DNA of 64,000 nt from CAVQJU01 sp963712905 (GTDB lineage Bacteria; Acidobacteriota; Vicinamibacteria; Vicinamibacterales; CAVVIG01), in contig CAVQJU010000003.1 of the NCBI GenBank assembly GCA_963712905.1, positions 223,807 through 287,806 of the forward strand, in the 5' to 3' direction. The number at the start of each line of letters is the position of its first letter. Within the stretch, counting starts at the first letter, position 1. Below, piece by piece: positions 52,613-63,994 of the stretch. The translations under genes were made by a program, and so were the position numbers. Under the pieces are notes generated by a model that saw nothing but the letters and a program-made list of their open reading frames with translations, was not told the origin of the DNA and made no database searches.

Positions 52613-54289
52613 TTACGGGGTGATTCCCTTCCCCTCGACGCACTCGTACGATCGGCCGGACGCGACGTCCTTGAATTCCTCGGTCCGCCCGCTCGGCCAC
52701 GCAATGACGACGCGCGCGACGCGATCGCGCTTCCCGACGCCGAATGTCACGGGCAACTCGGACTGCGACAGGTAACTCGAGCCCGTCTTGACGAGGCGCG
52801 ACTGCGAGATGCCATCGTGAAAGATGCGGACGGTGGCGCCAATCGCGTCGCGGTTGGATTTTGTCCCGACCAGGTGAAACCGCAGGCTGCGATTGCCGGC
52901 GAGCTGGTCGTTCCGGAATAGAACGGCAGGCGCGTTGTTGGCCGTCATGAGCACGTCGACGTCCCCATCGCGGTCGAAGTCGCCGAAAGCCAGGCCTCGC
53001 CCCACGCGCGGCCGGGCGAACTCCGGGCCCGCGTCCGCCGCGGCGTCCCGGAACGTCCCATTGCCACGATTCAGGAACAGATGCGGCGGTTGCGCGTAGC
53101 CCACGTTGCCACGAATATTGCGCACTGTCTCATCGATGTGACCGTTGACGACGAGGAGATCGAGGCGGCCGTCGAGATCGACGTCGAGGAAACCGCATCC
53201 GAAACCGAGCGTGCTCCGCGAAGGCACCCCGATACCGGCCTTCAGCGCGACGTCCTCGTAGAGACCACGGCCGGACGACCGATACAAACCGACCATCTCG
53301 TTGTCGAAGTTGGTCACGACCAGACCCGCAAAGCCGGAATTGTCGAAGTCTGCGGCGTCAGCACCCATCCCCGCGCGTGCCTTGCCTTCCGTGCTGAAGG
53401 CCAGCCCGGCCTCGACGGCGACGTCCCTGAACTTGCCGTTCCGGAGGTTGCGATACAACTTGTTCGGCTGCGTATCGTTCGCCACGAACAGGTCCGGCCA
53501 CCCATCCTGATCGATCATGGTCACGCCGAGCGACTTCGAGCTGCTGTCGAACACGCCGCTCGTCGCCGTCACGTCCTCGAATGTGCCGTTGCCGCGATTG
53601 TGGAACAGCCAGCACGTCTCGCCTCGGTAGGCTTCGGGCGTGCAATAGGACTTCTGTTTGCCGTCGAGGCTGCAGAACACATCGTGCTCCGCGGTCCACT
53701 TGACGTAGTTGCAGACGAACAGATCGAGCAGACCGTCGCGATCATAGTCAAACCAGAGCGCCGAGGTGCTGAAGCCCGTCCGCCCGCCAAGGCCGCTGGC
53801 GCGCGTGACGTCGACAAACGTCCCCTTCCCCGTATTCCGGAAGAGCCGGTTCTGGCCCACGCACGTGACGAGGACGTCCGGAAAGCCATCGTTGTTGAAA
53901 TCGCCCACGGCGACGCCCATGCCGTACATCTCGAGATCCAGCCCCGCGCTCCGGGTCACATCGGTAAAGGTGCCGTTGCGGTTGTTCCTGTACAGGGCGA
54001 GGGTCGATGGCCGGCGCTTGTGTCCCGGCCAGTCCATCCCGTTCACCAGCAGGATGTCCGGCCAGCCGTCGGCGTCGTAGTCGATGAACGCGCAGCCGGC
54101 GCCGAGCGTTTCGGGGAGCAGCTTTCCTCCGTACCCTCCGGCGTTGTGCCGGAACTGAACGCCGGAGCTGGCCGTGACGTCGGTCAGCCGGAAGGACGAG
54201 CCGCCGGGCGCCTGCGCCGAGAGGCCGGGCGAGCAGGTATAGGCTACGGCGCCCGTGCCGCAGACGCGCAGGAACTCGCGCCGGTTCAC
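52613..54289 (-). CDS. CRTAC1/ASPIC-UnbV family FG-GAP repeat protein, Tat-type signal
   Basis: 558 residues from a GTG at 54289, overlapping the response-regulator stop as GTGA. The start NRREFLRVCGTGAVAYTC is a Tat-like signal. FG-GAP/VCBS repeats follow throughout, with calcium-binding loops such as DYDADGWPDILLVNG, DFNNDGFPDVLVTC, DRDGLLDLFVCN and DLDGRLDLLVVNG. The C-terminal ASPIC/UnbV domain ends VVIAWPSGRTEEFKDV. Ligand is unknown. Related proteins are abundant in Acidobacteria. Confidence 0.92.
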   Translation of the reverse strand: MNRREFLRVCGTGAVAYTCSPGLSAQAPGGSSFRLTDVTASSGVQFRHNAGGYGGKLLPETLGAGCAFIDYDADGWPDILLVNGMDWPGHKRRPSTLALYRNNRNGTFTDVTRSAGLDLEMYGMGVAVGDFNNDGFPDVLVTCVGQNRLFRNTGKGTFVDVTRASGLGGRTGFSTSALWFDYDRDGLLDLFVCNYVKWTAEHDVFCSLDGKQKSYCTPEAYRGETCWLFHNRGNGTFEDVTATSGVFDSSSKSLGVTMIDQDGWPDLFVANDTQPNKLYRNLRNGKFRDVAVEAGLAFSTEGKARAGMGADAADFDNSGFAGLVVTNFDNEMVGLYRSSGRGLYEDVALKAGIGVPSRSTLGFGCGFLDVDLDGRLDLLVVNGHIDETVRNIRGNVGYAQPPHLFLNRGNGTFRDAAADAGPEFARPRVGRGLAFGDFDRDGDVDVLMTANNAPAVLFRNDQLAGNRSLRFHLVGTKSNRDAIGATVRIFHDGISQSRLVKTGSSYLSQSELPVTFGVGKRDRVARVVIAWPSGRTEEFKDVASGRSYECVEGKGITP

Positions 54290-54921
54290 GGCAGCGTCAC
54301 CAGTCCGTTGTGAATGGCGTAGACCACGAGCTCCGCCGTCTTGTGCACGCCGAGCGTGTTCATGATGTTCGCGCGGTGGACGGCCACGGTGTTCACGCTG
54401 AGATCGAGCTTCGCGGCGATGTCGCGGTTGGAGAGTCCGGAACAAATGAGCTGCAGCACTTCGAGCTCGCGCGGGGTCAGGCCGTGGTTCCGCTCGCCCT
54501 TGAGTGACACCGGCCGGGGCCGGGAGACGCTGGGATCGAGCACGGTTTCACCGGCAGCCACCTGCCTGACCGCCGCAGCGAGGTCGAGATCGATGGCGTT
54601 CTTGAGGACGTAGCCGCGCGCGCCCGCATCGAGCGCCTGCCGAACCAGCGTCTCCTCGGCGTGCATGCTGAGCATCAGGATGGCAGCCGTCGAATCGCGA
54701 GCGAGGATCTGCCGCGTCGCCACGAGGCCGCTGGTGCCGGGCATCGCGCAATCCATCACGATCACGGCCGGCTTGAGCGAGGCCGCGAGGGCAATGGCCT
54801 CGTCACCGTTGCTGGCTTCGCCGATGACTTCGATCGACGGATCGTCCTCGAGCATCCGGCGGAACCCCCGGCGCACGAGGTTGTGGTCGTCCGCGAGCAG
54901 AACGGTGATCTTATCCGCCAT
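54286..54921 (-). CDS. NarL/FixJ-type response regulator
   Basis: 211 residues. Receiver domain with acidic pair in VLLADDHNLVRRGF, phospho-Asp in AVIVMDCAMPGTSG and Lys in GYVLKNAIDLD. The LuxR-type HTH is GLTPRELEVLQLICSGLSNRDIAAKLDLSVNTVAVHRANIM. It overlaps the kinase end by 11 bases, so the two form a cognate pair. The downstream CRTAC1, NHL and SGNH genes are candidate targets or operon partners. Confidence 0.95.
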   Translation of the reverse strand: MADKITVLLADDHNLVRRGFRRMLEDDPSIEVIGEASNGDEAIALAASLKPAVIVMDCAMPGTSGLVATRQILARDSTAAILMLSMHAEETLVRQALDAGARGYVLKNAIDLDLAAAVRQVAAGETVLDPSVSRPRPVSLKGERNHGLTPRELEVLQLICSGLSNRDIAAKLDLSVNTVAVHRANIMNTLGVHKTAELVVYAIHNGLVTLP

Positions 54922-56245
54922 GAGCAGCAGGCACGCGAAGGCGAACGATGGTCCCGCCTTCGCGGGGACGGTCGAACTCGAGCGTGCCTCCGATCAGTTC
55001 GGCGCGCTCGCGCATCGCGACCAGGCCGAGCCCACGGCGTGGGGGCGTGCCGCCGAAACCTTTTCCGTGGTCCTCGACTTCGAGTTGCAGGGCATCGGGT
55101 GCGAACCGCAGGCGCACCCACGCCTGCTGCGCCCCGGAATGCCGCGCGACGTTGTTCAAGGCTTCCTGCAGCACGCGGTAGACGTGGATGGCCACGGCGC
55201 TGCCGACGGGCGCCGGTGTACCCGAGCGTTCATACGATACGGTAACACCCAGCTGGCGTTCCAGCGTGGAGAGATACCATTCGATGGTGTGTTCGAGCCC
55301 GGCTTCCTCGAGAATCGACGGGTGGAGCGACTGCGACAGGCCCCTGACGTTGTCGAGCGTCGTCTGGGTAATTTCACCGATCTCGCGAAGCTCCGCTCGT
55401 AGTGGCGAGCCCTCGGGTGTGTGACGGCCTGCACGGCTCAGCATCGATCCCATCGCCGTCAGGACCTGGCCGAATTCGTCGTGGAGCTCGCGGGAGATCT
55501 CGCGCAGCGTGGATTCGCGCGTGGCGATCATCTGCCGGGCGACTTCTCGCCGCTGGTCGGACAGCAGGGCCAGCCGTGCGAAGAGCCTGCGATTCGAGCG
55601 AATCAGATACAGGCTGGTCAGCGCGATCGCGATGAAGGTGGCGGCGAGGAACACATACACCTGACGCTGAACCTGGCCGTAGATTTCCTGGACGCGGGCG
55701 GCCGCCGCCTCCTCGGCTTCGTTGTTCTCTCTGAGCAGGCGCGCCACGCTCGTGCTGAGCGCGGCCTGCCTCGCCTGCAGCGAGAGCCGGATCTGCGCGC
55801 GCGCTTCGGCATCGTGGCCCCCCGCCGCCAGCGCAAAGATCCGATCCGTCGCGTCCCAGAACTGCGCCAGCGCGCTCTCGAGGTAGGCGCGCTGTTCAGG
55901 CGTCCGTCGCGAAACGGCGACCGCCTGCTCGCTGCGCAGCGCGGAATCGAGGTCGGTGCGGATGCGCTGAAACTGCGCCGTCCAGGCCGTCAGGGGGTAT
56001 GGCTCGTCGCTGTCGAGCATGTCGCGCATCGCCAGGCCGATCTGGTTCAAATCGTTCTGCACGCGAAGCAGCTGGAGCGAGTTCTTCCGGCTGCGGTCCA
56101 CCAGTTCCGTCTGCAGCAGGCGCAGGCCGGCGATCTGCCTCGTCACGTACCAGGAATCTGCCACCACGGCCGCAAGCGTGATGATCAGCCCCAGCAGCAG
56201 CGCCGCGGTCGGCGATCGACTTTCCGCTGCTCGCCTGCCGTCCAC
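54911..56245 (-). CDS. Membrane sensor histidine kinase (HisKA_3)
   Basis: 444 residues from a GTG at 56245. Two membrane helices (AALLLGLIITLAAVVADSW and VFLAATFIAIALTSLYLI) flank an extracytoplasmic helical region of about 150 residues, probably a four-helix CHASE3-like or MCP-like sensor. The HisKA_3 helix ISRELHDEFGQVLTAM carries the His. The ATPase domain shows LQEALNNVARHS and EDHGKGFG with GLGLVAMRERAEL. The DinB gene stop lies 2 bases upstream. It should phosphorylate the adjacent NarL-type regulator. Confidence 0.94.
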   Translation of the reverse strand: MDGRRAAESRSPTAALLLGLIITLAAVVADSWYVTRQIAGLRLLQTELVDRSRKNSLQLLRVQNDLNQIGLAMRDMLDSDEPYPLTAWTAQFQRIRTDLDSALRSEQAVAVSRRTPEQRAYLESALAQFWDATDRIFALAAGGHDAEARAQIRLSLQARQAALSTSVARLLRENNEAEEAAAARVQEIYGQVQRQVYVFLAATFIAIALTSLYLIRSNRRLFARLALLSDQRREVARQMIATRESTLREISRELHDEFGQVLTAMGSMLSRAGRHTPEGSPLRAELREIGEITQTTLDNVRGLSQSLHPSILEEAGLEHTIEWYLSTLERQLGVTVSYERSGTPAPVGSAVAIHVYRVLQEALNNVARHSGAQQAWVRLRFAPDALQLEVEDHGKGFGGTPPRRGLGLVAMRERAELIGGTLEFDRPREGGTIVRLRVPAAHGG

Positions 56246-56246
56246 G

Positions 56247-56735
56247 TCACCACGCCCCGGACGGGCGGCCTTTCCACTGCCAGTAGATCAGGTCCGTCGT
56301 CGGGGGCTCCCCGCCCAGTTCCCGCACGCGCGTCGCGTTCTGGCCGCGGTGATACTGGCTGTGCATCGCGCACTGGGTGAGCGCCTCGGCCACGGTAATC
56401 GTGAGCGGCGGATCCTTGAACCACACGATCGACACCGGTTCGGCGAGCCGCGCGCCGCTCAGGTCTCGCAGGAACGGCGCCTGGACGTGGTACTCGCGTG
56501 CGTATTCCCGCAGCCCATCAAACGAGGTGAAATCGCCTGGCTTTGTCACCGCGAATGGATGGTCGCGGGGCCCGACGGTCCACAGAAACGCATGCTGTAC
56601 GAAATGGAGATGGTGCAGCCGCTGGCGGATAGCCGCGTCCTCTCTTGCGGCAGGATACGCACCGATCGCGTTCCAGTGCTCGGCGTCGGCCCAGGCCTGA
56701 TGGGCGTAGAGGTCGCGCAGCCACTCGTTCGCCAT
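56247..56735 (-). CDS. DinB-family four-helix protein 1
   Basis: 162 residues. The start ANEWLRDLYAHQAWADAEHW, middle RLHHLHFVQHAFLW and CAMHSQYHRGQNATRVRELGGEPP provide the three His ligands of the DinB/YfiT metal site. No thiol transferase partner is evident. The C-terminus DLIYWQWKGRPSGAW is typical. It lies 9 bases after DinB protein 2, so they are a tandem pair of diverged copies. Confidence 0.9.
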   Translation of the reverse strand: MANEWLRDLYAHQAWADAEHWNAIGAYPAAREDAAIRQRLHHLHFVQHAFLWTVGPRDHPFAVTKPGDFTSFDGLREYAREYHVQAPFLRDLSGARLAEPVSIVWFKDPPLTITVAEALTQCAMHSQYHRGQNATRVRELGGEPPTTDLIYWQWKGRPSGAW

Positions 56736-56744
56736 GGCGGTAGC

Positions 56745-57248
56745 CTACCCGATCACCTTGCGCGTCGTGATGATCTGGGCGGAATGGCGCTGCGCGTGTT
56801 CGGCCGCGTGAACGAGCAGGCCGAGCACGGTCGACGGCAAGCGTCCGCGCCCAACCTCCCGCGCCTCGTCCAGCGTGCAGAGCGGCGTCGTCCGGACCTG
56901 GACGATCGCAGCGTCGATGGCCTCGAGGGCAAGCCGCACGAGAACCTCCGGCTGCCGAGAGGCGTCCTGGCCGGCTTCCGCCTCGAGCGCCGCGCGCTGC
57001 GCCGCGTTCAAGGTCTTGCCGCGGGCATACGTCAGCAGGCGGTCCAGGCTCCCCGCGAGGTGCAGGAGATGGAAGCCGATTGAGGCGGCGCCGCCCGGTT
57101 TCGTCCACAGCTTATCGGCCGGCAGGGTGGCCGCGCCGGCGATCTCCTCGCGGACCTGCATGAGCGAATGAACGACGGGCTGAAGCTCCGGAATGACGTC
57201 CGGAAGAGGGCCGCGCAGCCAGACTTCGGGGTCGGCGGGCTGGCTCAT
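56745..57248 (-). CDS. DinB-family four-helix protein 2
   Basis: 167 residues. It has VIPELQPVVHSLMQVREEI, then IGFHLLHLAGSLDRLLTYARG and the last helix LVHAAEHAQRHSAQIITTRKV. The His pattern HxxHLAG and HAAEHAQRH fits the DinB-like metal site. The stop of SGNH protein 2 overlaps this start as ATGA. Function is unknown; homologues include thiol transferases and DNA-damage-linked proteins. Confidence 0.87.
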   Translation of the reverse strand: MSQPADPEVWLRGPLPDVIPELQPVVHSLMQVREEIAGAATLPADKLWTKPGGAASIGFHLLHLAGSLDRLLTYARGKTLNAAQRAALEAEAGQDASRQPEVLVRLALEAIDAAIVQVRTTPLCTLDEAREVGRGRLPSTVLGLLVHAAEHAQRHSAQIITTRKVIG

Positions 57249-58348
57249 TTGAAGAAATCTGCCGTGTCGGCGTACAGGGCCTCCGCCACCACACGGTGGC
57301 CGCGAGGCGTGAAATGGGGATCCCAGTCCCAGTACGACGAGCGTGCCGCGGTCGGGGTGATGCGTTCGATCAGGTTCACGAAACGAATGCCTTCGCTCCT
57401 GGAGAAATCACGCAGCACCTTCTGATAGTACTCCTGTGAGCCGCGGTTGAAGACCTGCTCGGCAGGCGGTATGGCGACGAGCACGAGCGACGCGCGCCGG
57501 TCTTCGGCGAAGCGCTTCATCCTCGTGAGCTGGTGCAGGCTGTCGCTCCAGCGCCGTTCGCGATCGGCCAGCGTGCCGTTGATCACGCCGTCGTAGTCCG
57601 CGTCCACGTCGTTGGCAAAGAACATCACGAACACGACCGAGGGCCGGCCGGCGGACTCGAAGTCGTGCTCGAGGACGTAGGCCTCTTCCGCGGAGCCATA
57701 GCCGTTCACGCCAGCGTTGACCGGGCAGACGGCCACATGGGATCGCTCGCGCACGATGTGGCCGTACACGTTGACGAAGGTGTCGGCGTCGTTGACCCAG
57801 AGTCCATCGGTGAAGGAATCGCCAAGGAAGAGCACGCGGTCAGTGCAAGCGGTCGTGAGATCCGGGTCGACGCGCCGGAAGCCGTTTGCATCGTAGGAGG
57901 CGGTCACGATGAAAGGCGTGTCGAGCCCGGCGAGTGCGGACCGGATCATCGGCGTGTCTTCGGTCTCCATGTTCCAGTGGAATCCGCTCGCCCCGGTACG
58001 AAACCCGAGCTTCTTCAGGTCCTGCTTGTACCGGTACTTGGGCAGGCCGTCCATCGTCACTTCGCGATACATGCCGCGCGATAGAAGCACGCCGGTATTG
58101 GTATCCCAGAGCGTTGCAAACAGATCGGTCTTTGGATCCTGCGCGGCCAGAGTCCTGGCGAAACGGCGCAGGCGGGAGTTGAAGAGATAGGCACGTACCA
58201 AGCCGGCCTGCCTGAGGCTCCCGAGCATGCGGTAGCTGGGACGCTCGAGGAGCATATAGACGCCGACGGCTGCAGCTGAAACGAGCACGGTAGAAACCAC
58301 CACGGCGGCGATGGCGAAGGCTCGCCGCGGCGGTGGTTGGGGGGCCAT
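57245..58348 (-). CDS. Membrane-anchored SGNH/GDSL-like hydrolase 2
   Basis: 367 residues from ATG 58348 (MAPQPPPRRAFAI); a longer frame from 58438 adds a polar stretch and is less likely. One membrane helix (FAIAAVVVSTVLVSAAAVGVYML) precedes a domain closely parallel to SGNH protein 1: LFLGDSFTDGLWVNDADTF, NAGVNGYGSAEEAYVLEHDF, MFFANDVDADYDG and WDPHFTPRGHRVVAEAL. The catalytic Ser, Asn, Asp and His positions are kept. The two copies flank the two-component/DinB/propeller block. Confidence 0.85.
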   Translation of the reverse strand: MAPQPPPRRAFAIAAVVVSTVLVSAAAVGVYMLLERPSYRMLGSLRQAGLVRAYLFNSRLRRFARTLAAQDPKTDLFATLWDTNTGVLLSRGMYREVTMDGLPKYRYKQDLKKLGFRTGASGFHWNMETEDTPMIRSALAGLDTPFIVTASYDANGFRRVDPDLTTACTDRVLFLGDSFTDGLWVNDADTFVNVYGHIVRERSHVAVCPVNAGVNGYGSAEEAYVLEHDFESAGRPSVVFVMFFANDVDADYDGVINGTLADRERRWSDSLHQLTRMKRFAEDRRASLVLVAIPPAEQVFNRGSQEYYQKVLRDFSRSEGIRFVNLIERITPTAARSSYWDWDPHFTPRGHRVVAEALYADTADFFK

Positions 58349-58442
58349 CGCAGGCGCTATTATGCGCCGCCCTTCGAGTCGGCGGCCCGCCTGAGCCGGT
58401 TTCCCGGCACTTTTCACATTCCCCTTCGAGGAGGACACCGGT

Positions 58443-59165
58443 ATGAAGTCCGCGCTTTCAGCCTTCTTGAGCCTGTTCCTGGCGGCGTCCCCGCTGGCCG
58501 CCCAGACGCAGATCGACCTCGGTTCAATTCATCGCGCGATCGCTGATGAAACGTCGCGTCTCGCCGTCGAGCAGAGACAGAACCACTCGGAGTCTGACTT
58601 GCGGGCCGCAGTCGCGCTCGCGGCAGGGAAGCACGTGAACGTCACCGATCGCGAAGGGCGGGTTCGAACCGGGTACGTGGCGATCACAGGCGACGGATCG
58701 CTGATCGTCGCGCATCCGGAGGGCGCGCCGATACCCGCAGGCGCGCTGCGAGAGCTGAAGGCCCTCGCGGCCCGGCACGCCGAGTACTTCAGCGAGGCCA
58801 GGAACAGCACCGTCCTCGGGGACGGCGCCCGGATCAACGCTGACGGCATTTTCGTGGGTGATCAGAAAGTCGCGGAGCTCGACGCGATCGTCACCACGAT
58901 CGCCCGTGCCGACATCAGCAAGATCGCAATCAGGGAGTATCGGTCATCGGCCGGCTGGGTCGGGGCGGCCACTGCCGGAGGAGTGTTTGCCGGCCTGCTC
59001 ACAACCTTTGCCCTCGCGGATCAACAGTGCGGCGGCTCGTGCAACGATGAAATCGCGCTGATGTGGACGGGGTTGATTGGGTTTCCCGTGGCGGGCGGAT
59101 ATGGCGCCTACCGGGCCACCCGTCACGAAGTGGAGCGTGTCCTCTATCGGACGTCAGGCCTCTGA
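58443..59165 (+). CDS. Secreted protein of unknown function with C-terminal membrane segments
   Basis: 240 residues from ATG 58443 with a strong GGAGG ribosome site. A signal peptide (LSAFLSLFLAASPLAAQ) is followed by about 140 polar residues, including VNVTDREGRVRTGYVAITGDG, a small beta-rich motif that looks like a PRC- or SH3-like turn. Two hydrophobic segments near the end (AATAGGVFAGLLTTFALA and WTGLIGFPVAGGYGAYRA) flank a CGGSC pair. No family is recognised. It is divergent from SGNH protein 2. Confidence 0.7.
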   Translation: MKSALSAFLSLFLAASPLAAQTQIDLGSIHRAIADETSRLAVEQRQNHSESDLRAAVALAAGKHVNVTDREGRVRTGYVAITGDGSLIVAHPEGAPIPAGALRELKALAARHAEYFSEARNSTVLGDGARINADGIFVGDQKVAELDAIVTTIARADISKIAIREYRSSAGWVGAATAGGVFAGLLTTFALADQQCGGSCNDEIALMWTGLIGFPVAGGYGAYRATRHEVERVLYRTSGL

Positions 59166-60128
59166 CGGACGATATGCTCCGAGCCAGATTGGATACAGCG
59201 AGCGGAAGGTATCGTCGGTGACTTTCGCGAGCCTGGCTCTGTCGGCGAGGATTTTCGCGGCATCGGAGTTCTCGAGAAACAGCCAGCGTCCGACAAAGAC
59301 CCACTCGAGCGCCGCGGCGTTCCGGCAGCGCAACAGCCACTCCACCGCCTGATCCGGCAGCACATCGACTGCCGGCGGACGGTCGCCGTATTGAATGAAC
59401 CCGCCGTTCGCGGCCATCCATCGGGCAAGCTCGCGCTTCCAGGACTTGTCGAGCGTGCGCTGAAACCGCTCGAAGAACTCGAGGGCGCGTTCCTGCCTGT
59501 CTTCTCCAGCCGCGGGTGCGAGGTTGAAGCCCAGCCCGATCCTCACGCAGTTTGCAGGAAACGGAGGATGACTGAGCCAGGCCACGTTGAACTGAGGCTC
59601 GTGGCGGCCGCCGTGGTGAAAGACGGAGACGAGGCCGGCCGACGGGGCGCTGTGGCTGCCCGCGTGGAACAGCTTCGAACCGTCCTCGCCGCGACTCCGC
59701 CTGGCAGAGACGATGAGCGCCGCCGTGTCGGTGGCGTTCAGGGTGTCGAGCAGCGCGTCGATTCTGGGCCGGAGCGCCGCGGATGCGTCTTCGCCGGACA
59801 GCGAGGCAATCAGGGCGAACTCGCGCGCGCCGAATCCGGTCGTGGAGCGCTCCGTGGCCGTCGGCGTGCGCGCGCGCTGTTTCCGGACTTCGTTGAGCAG
59901 GCTCGTCGCGATCGTGTGAGACGGATTCAGACCGAGCGCCGCGCGAAGGGCGACGACCGCATCGTCCCAGTTGCGCTGTTCGAGGTGGCAGCGGCCGAGG
60001 CGCGTCCAGGCTGAGATGTCGCGAGGGGAGAGTTCAGTGATGGTGGCGTTGACGCGGCTGGCTTCCTCGCCGAAGTCGCCCTGTTTGACGAGCTCGAGCG
60101 CGCGGCGTTGGAGATCTGCGAGAGTCAC
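59154..60128 (-). CDS. TPR-containing protein of unknown function
   Basis: 324 residues from a GTG at 60128. The first ~100 residues are TPR-like: LADLQRRALELVKQGDFGEE and AWTRLGRCHLEQRNWDDAVVALRAALGLNPSH. The remaining part is an unrecognised alpha/beta domain with FQRTLDKSWKRELARWMAANG and AALEWVFVGRWLFLENSDAAK. The frame stays open further upstream across the rRNA terminator, but the 7-bp repeat and rRNA argue that translation begins at VTLADLQRR. It overlaps the convergent secreted-protein gene by 12 bases. Confidence 0.75.
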   Translation of the reverse strand: MTLADLQRRALELVKQGDFGEEASRVNATITELSPRDISAWTRLGRCHLEQRNWDDAVVALRAALGLNPSHTIATSLLNEVRKQRARTPTATERSTTGFGAREFALIASLSGEDASAALRPRIDALLDTLNATDTAALIVSARRSRGEDGSKLFHAGSHSAPSAGLVSVFHHGGRHEPQFNVAWLSHPPFPANCVRIGLGFNLAPAAGEDRQERALEFFERFQRTLDKSWKRELARWMAANGGFIQYGDRPPAVDVLPDQAVEWLLRCRNAAALEWVFVGRWLFLENSDAAKILADRARLAKVTDDTFRSLYPIWLGAYRPSEA

Positions 60129-60139
60129 GCGCGTATTTT

Positions 60140-60164
60140 CCCTTTGCCCTCTGCCCTCTGCCCC
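60140..60164. repeat. 7-bp tandem repeat (CCCTCTG)n
   Basis: CCCTTTG, CCCTCTG, CCCTCTG, CCCC read on the plus strand, a period of exactly 7. The heptamers are the complements of the CAGAGGG/CAAAGGG units near 9.95 kb. It lies between the TPR gene start and the rRNA terminator. Confidence 0.7.
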
Positions 60165-60169
60165 AAATG

Positions 60170-60201
60170 AAAAAGGCCCGACGTCTTGTGGACATCGGGC
60201 C
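60170..60201 (-). terminator. Rho-independent terminator of the rRNA operon
   Basis: On the minus strand, GGCCCGATGTC-CACAA-GACGTCGGGCC is an 11-bp stem with one G-U pair and a 5-base loop, followed by TTTTT. It lies 12 bases past the 5S 3' end. This is a textbook intrinsic terminator in the right place and direction. Confidence 0.9.
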
Positions 60202-60212
60202 CTTGGTATTAC

Positions 60213-60330
<118 letters not shown>

Positions 60331-60349
60331 TACTTGCTGCCTGGGGTCC

Positions 60350-60430
60350 CTCCTTCGCTCGCTGTCGCGAGCTTCGGAGGGCAGGCCTTTCGCGGCTTGC
60401 CCACCGTAGCGCCGAAGGCGCGAAGGCGGG
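60350..60430. repeat. Interspersed GC-rich palindromic repeat, copy 2, in the 23S-5S spacer
   Basis: CCTCCTTCGCTCGCTGTCGCGAGCTTCGGAGGGC is an inverted repeat (CCCTCCTTCG against CGGAGGG), followed by GGCTTGCCCACCGTAGCGCCGAAGGCGCGAAGG. The same words occur in the gap between tilS and tRNA-Met at 20060-20172. Its presence inside an rRNA operon spacer suggests a mobile or dispersed repeat tolerated in transcribed spacers. Confidence 0.55.
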
Positions 60431-60517
60431 ATCGTCCCAGACAATCTTGTGATCCGGACTGGCCGGATCGTATTTCAAAGAACGAATGTTGCAGCTTATA
60501 ACGAGCAAGCTGCAACT

Positions 60518-60548
60518 GACAACTGAATATCCTGCAAACGGTAGTTTT
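60518..60548. repeat. 3' arm of the 23S rRNA processing stem
   Basis: This 31-base stretch is the exact reverse complement of 63663-63693 on the other side of the 23S gene. In the precursor the two arms pair and form the long stem that RNase III cuts to release pre-23S rRNA. Confidence 0.85.
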
Positions 60549-60601
60549 GACCGAGCACACCACGTGCACGCAGCGTTTCTTCGTGCATCAAACGAAATTT
60601 A

Positions 60602-63579
<2,978 letters not shown>

Positions 63580-63922
63580 TAAGAAACTCGAACTAACGCC
63601 TGCCCGAGGATTGCTCTCGAACCACGCGCAAGCTCCATGCACACTGCGTGTGTGTGGTCGGAAAAACTACCGTTTGCAGGATATTCAGTTGTCAAAGATC
63701 ACTCGGGGGCTCGCCCCGCGGAATCTCTCGGTCACCCGCGGGACCTCGATCCCCCGACCCGCTTCGCTCGCTCACTCGTGGCGCTCCCAAGTCCCACTGG
63801 CCGCGCTGCGCGAAGCGATGAATCTTCAAGAGACCGGCGCGCTCACTAGGGCGCCGCTGCCGTCGAGCCGGGGTCATCGGCCCGCGAGGCCGCGCCCCTC
63901 AATGGCGTCGCTTTAAACAAAG
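63580..63922. other. 16S-23S internal transcribed spacer (part)
   Basis: Between the 23S 5' end and the tRNA. It holds the 5' arm of the 23S processing stem and a GC-rich, partly palindromic stretch from 63700 to 63900. No second tRNA is seen in it. A tRNA-Ile and the 16S gene would be expected beyond the right edge. Confidence 0.75.
63663..63693. repeat. 5' arm of the 23S rRNA processing stem
   Basis: 31 bases that are the exact reverse complement of 60518-60548. It lies about 85 bases before the mature 5' end in reading order. A perfect match this long over a 3.1-kb distance is expected of rRNA maturation stems. Confidence 0.85.
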
Positions 63923-63994
63923 TGGAGAATACCGGGCTCGAACCGGTGACCTCCTGGTTCAAACCCGGCGTCCCCCCAGCTCAGCTAATTCCCC
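63923..63994 (-). tRNA. tRNA-Ala-like gene with damaged D and anticodon arms
   Basis: 72 nt. The acceptor stem GGGGAAT/ATTCTCC and the T arm ACCGG-TTCGAGC-CCGGT are perfect and typical of tRNA-Ala in rRNA spacers. The D arm (GCTGAGCTGGGGGGACGC) lacks normal pairing, and the anticodon arm CCGGGTTTGAACCAGG is one base short compared with CC(T)GGTTTGCAACCAGG. Loss of one base in the TGC anticodon and a T-to-G change would explain it. The gene is at the window edge, so low-quality sequence is possible; otherwise it is non-functional. Confidence 0.65.

Noticed and set aside
60170..60201. The hairpin as part of the 7-bp repeat family
   Set aside because: It has no 7-bp period and is a standard rRNA terminator with a T-run.
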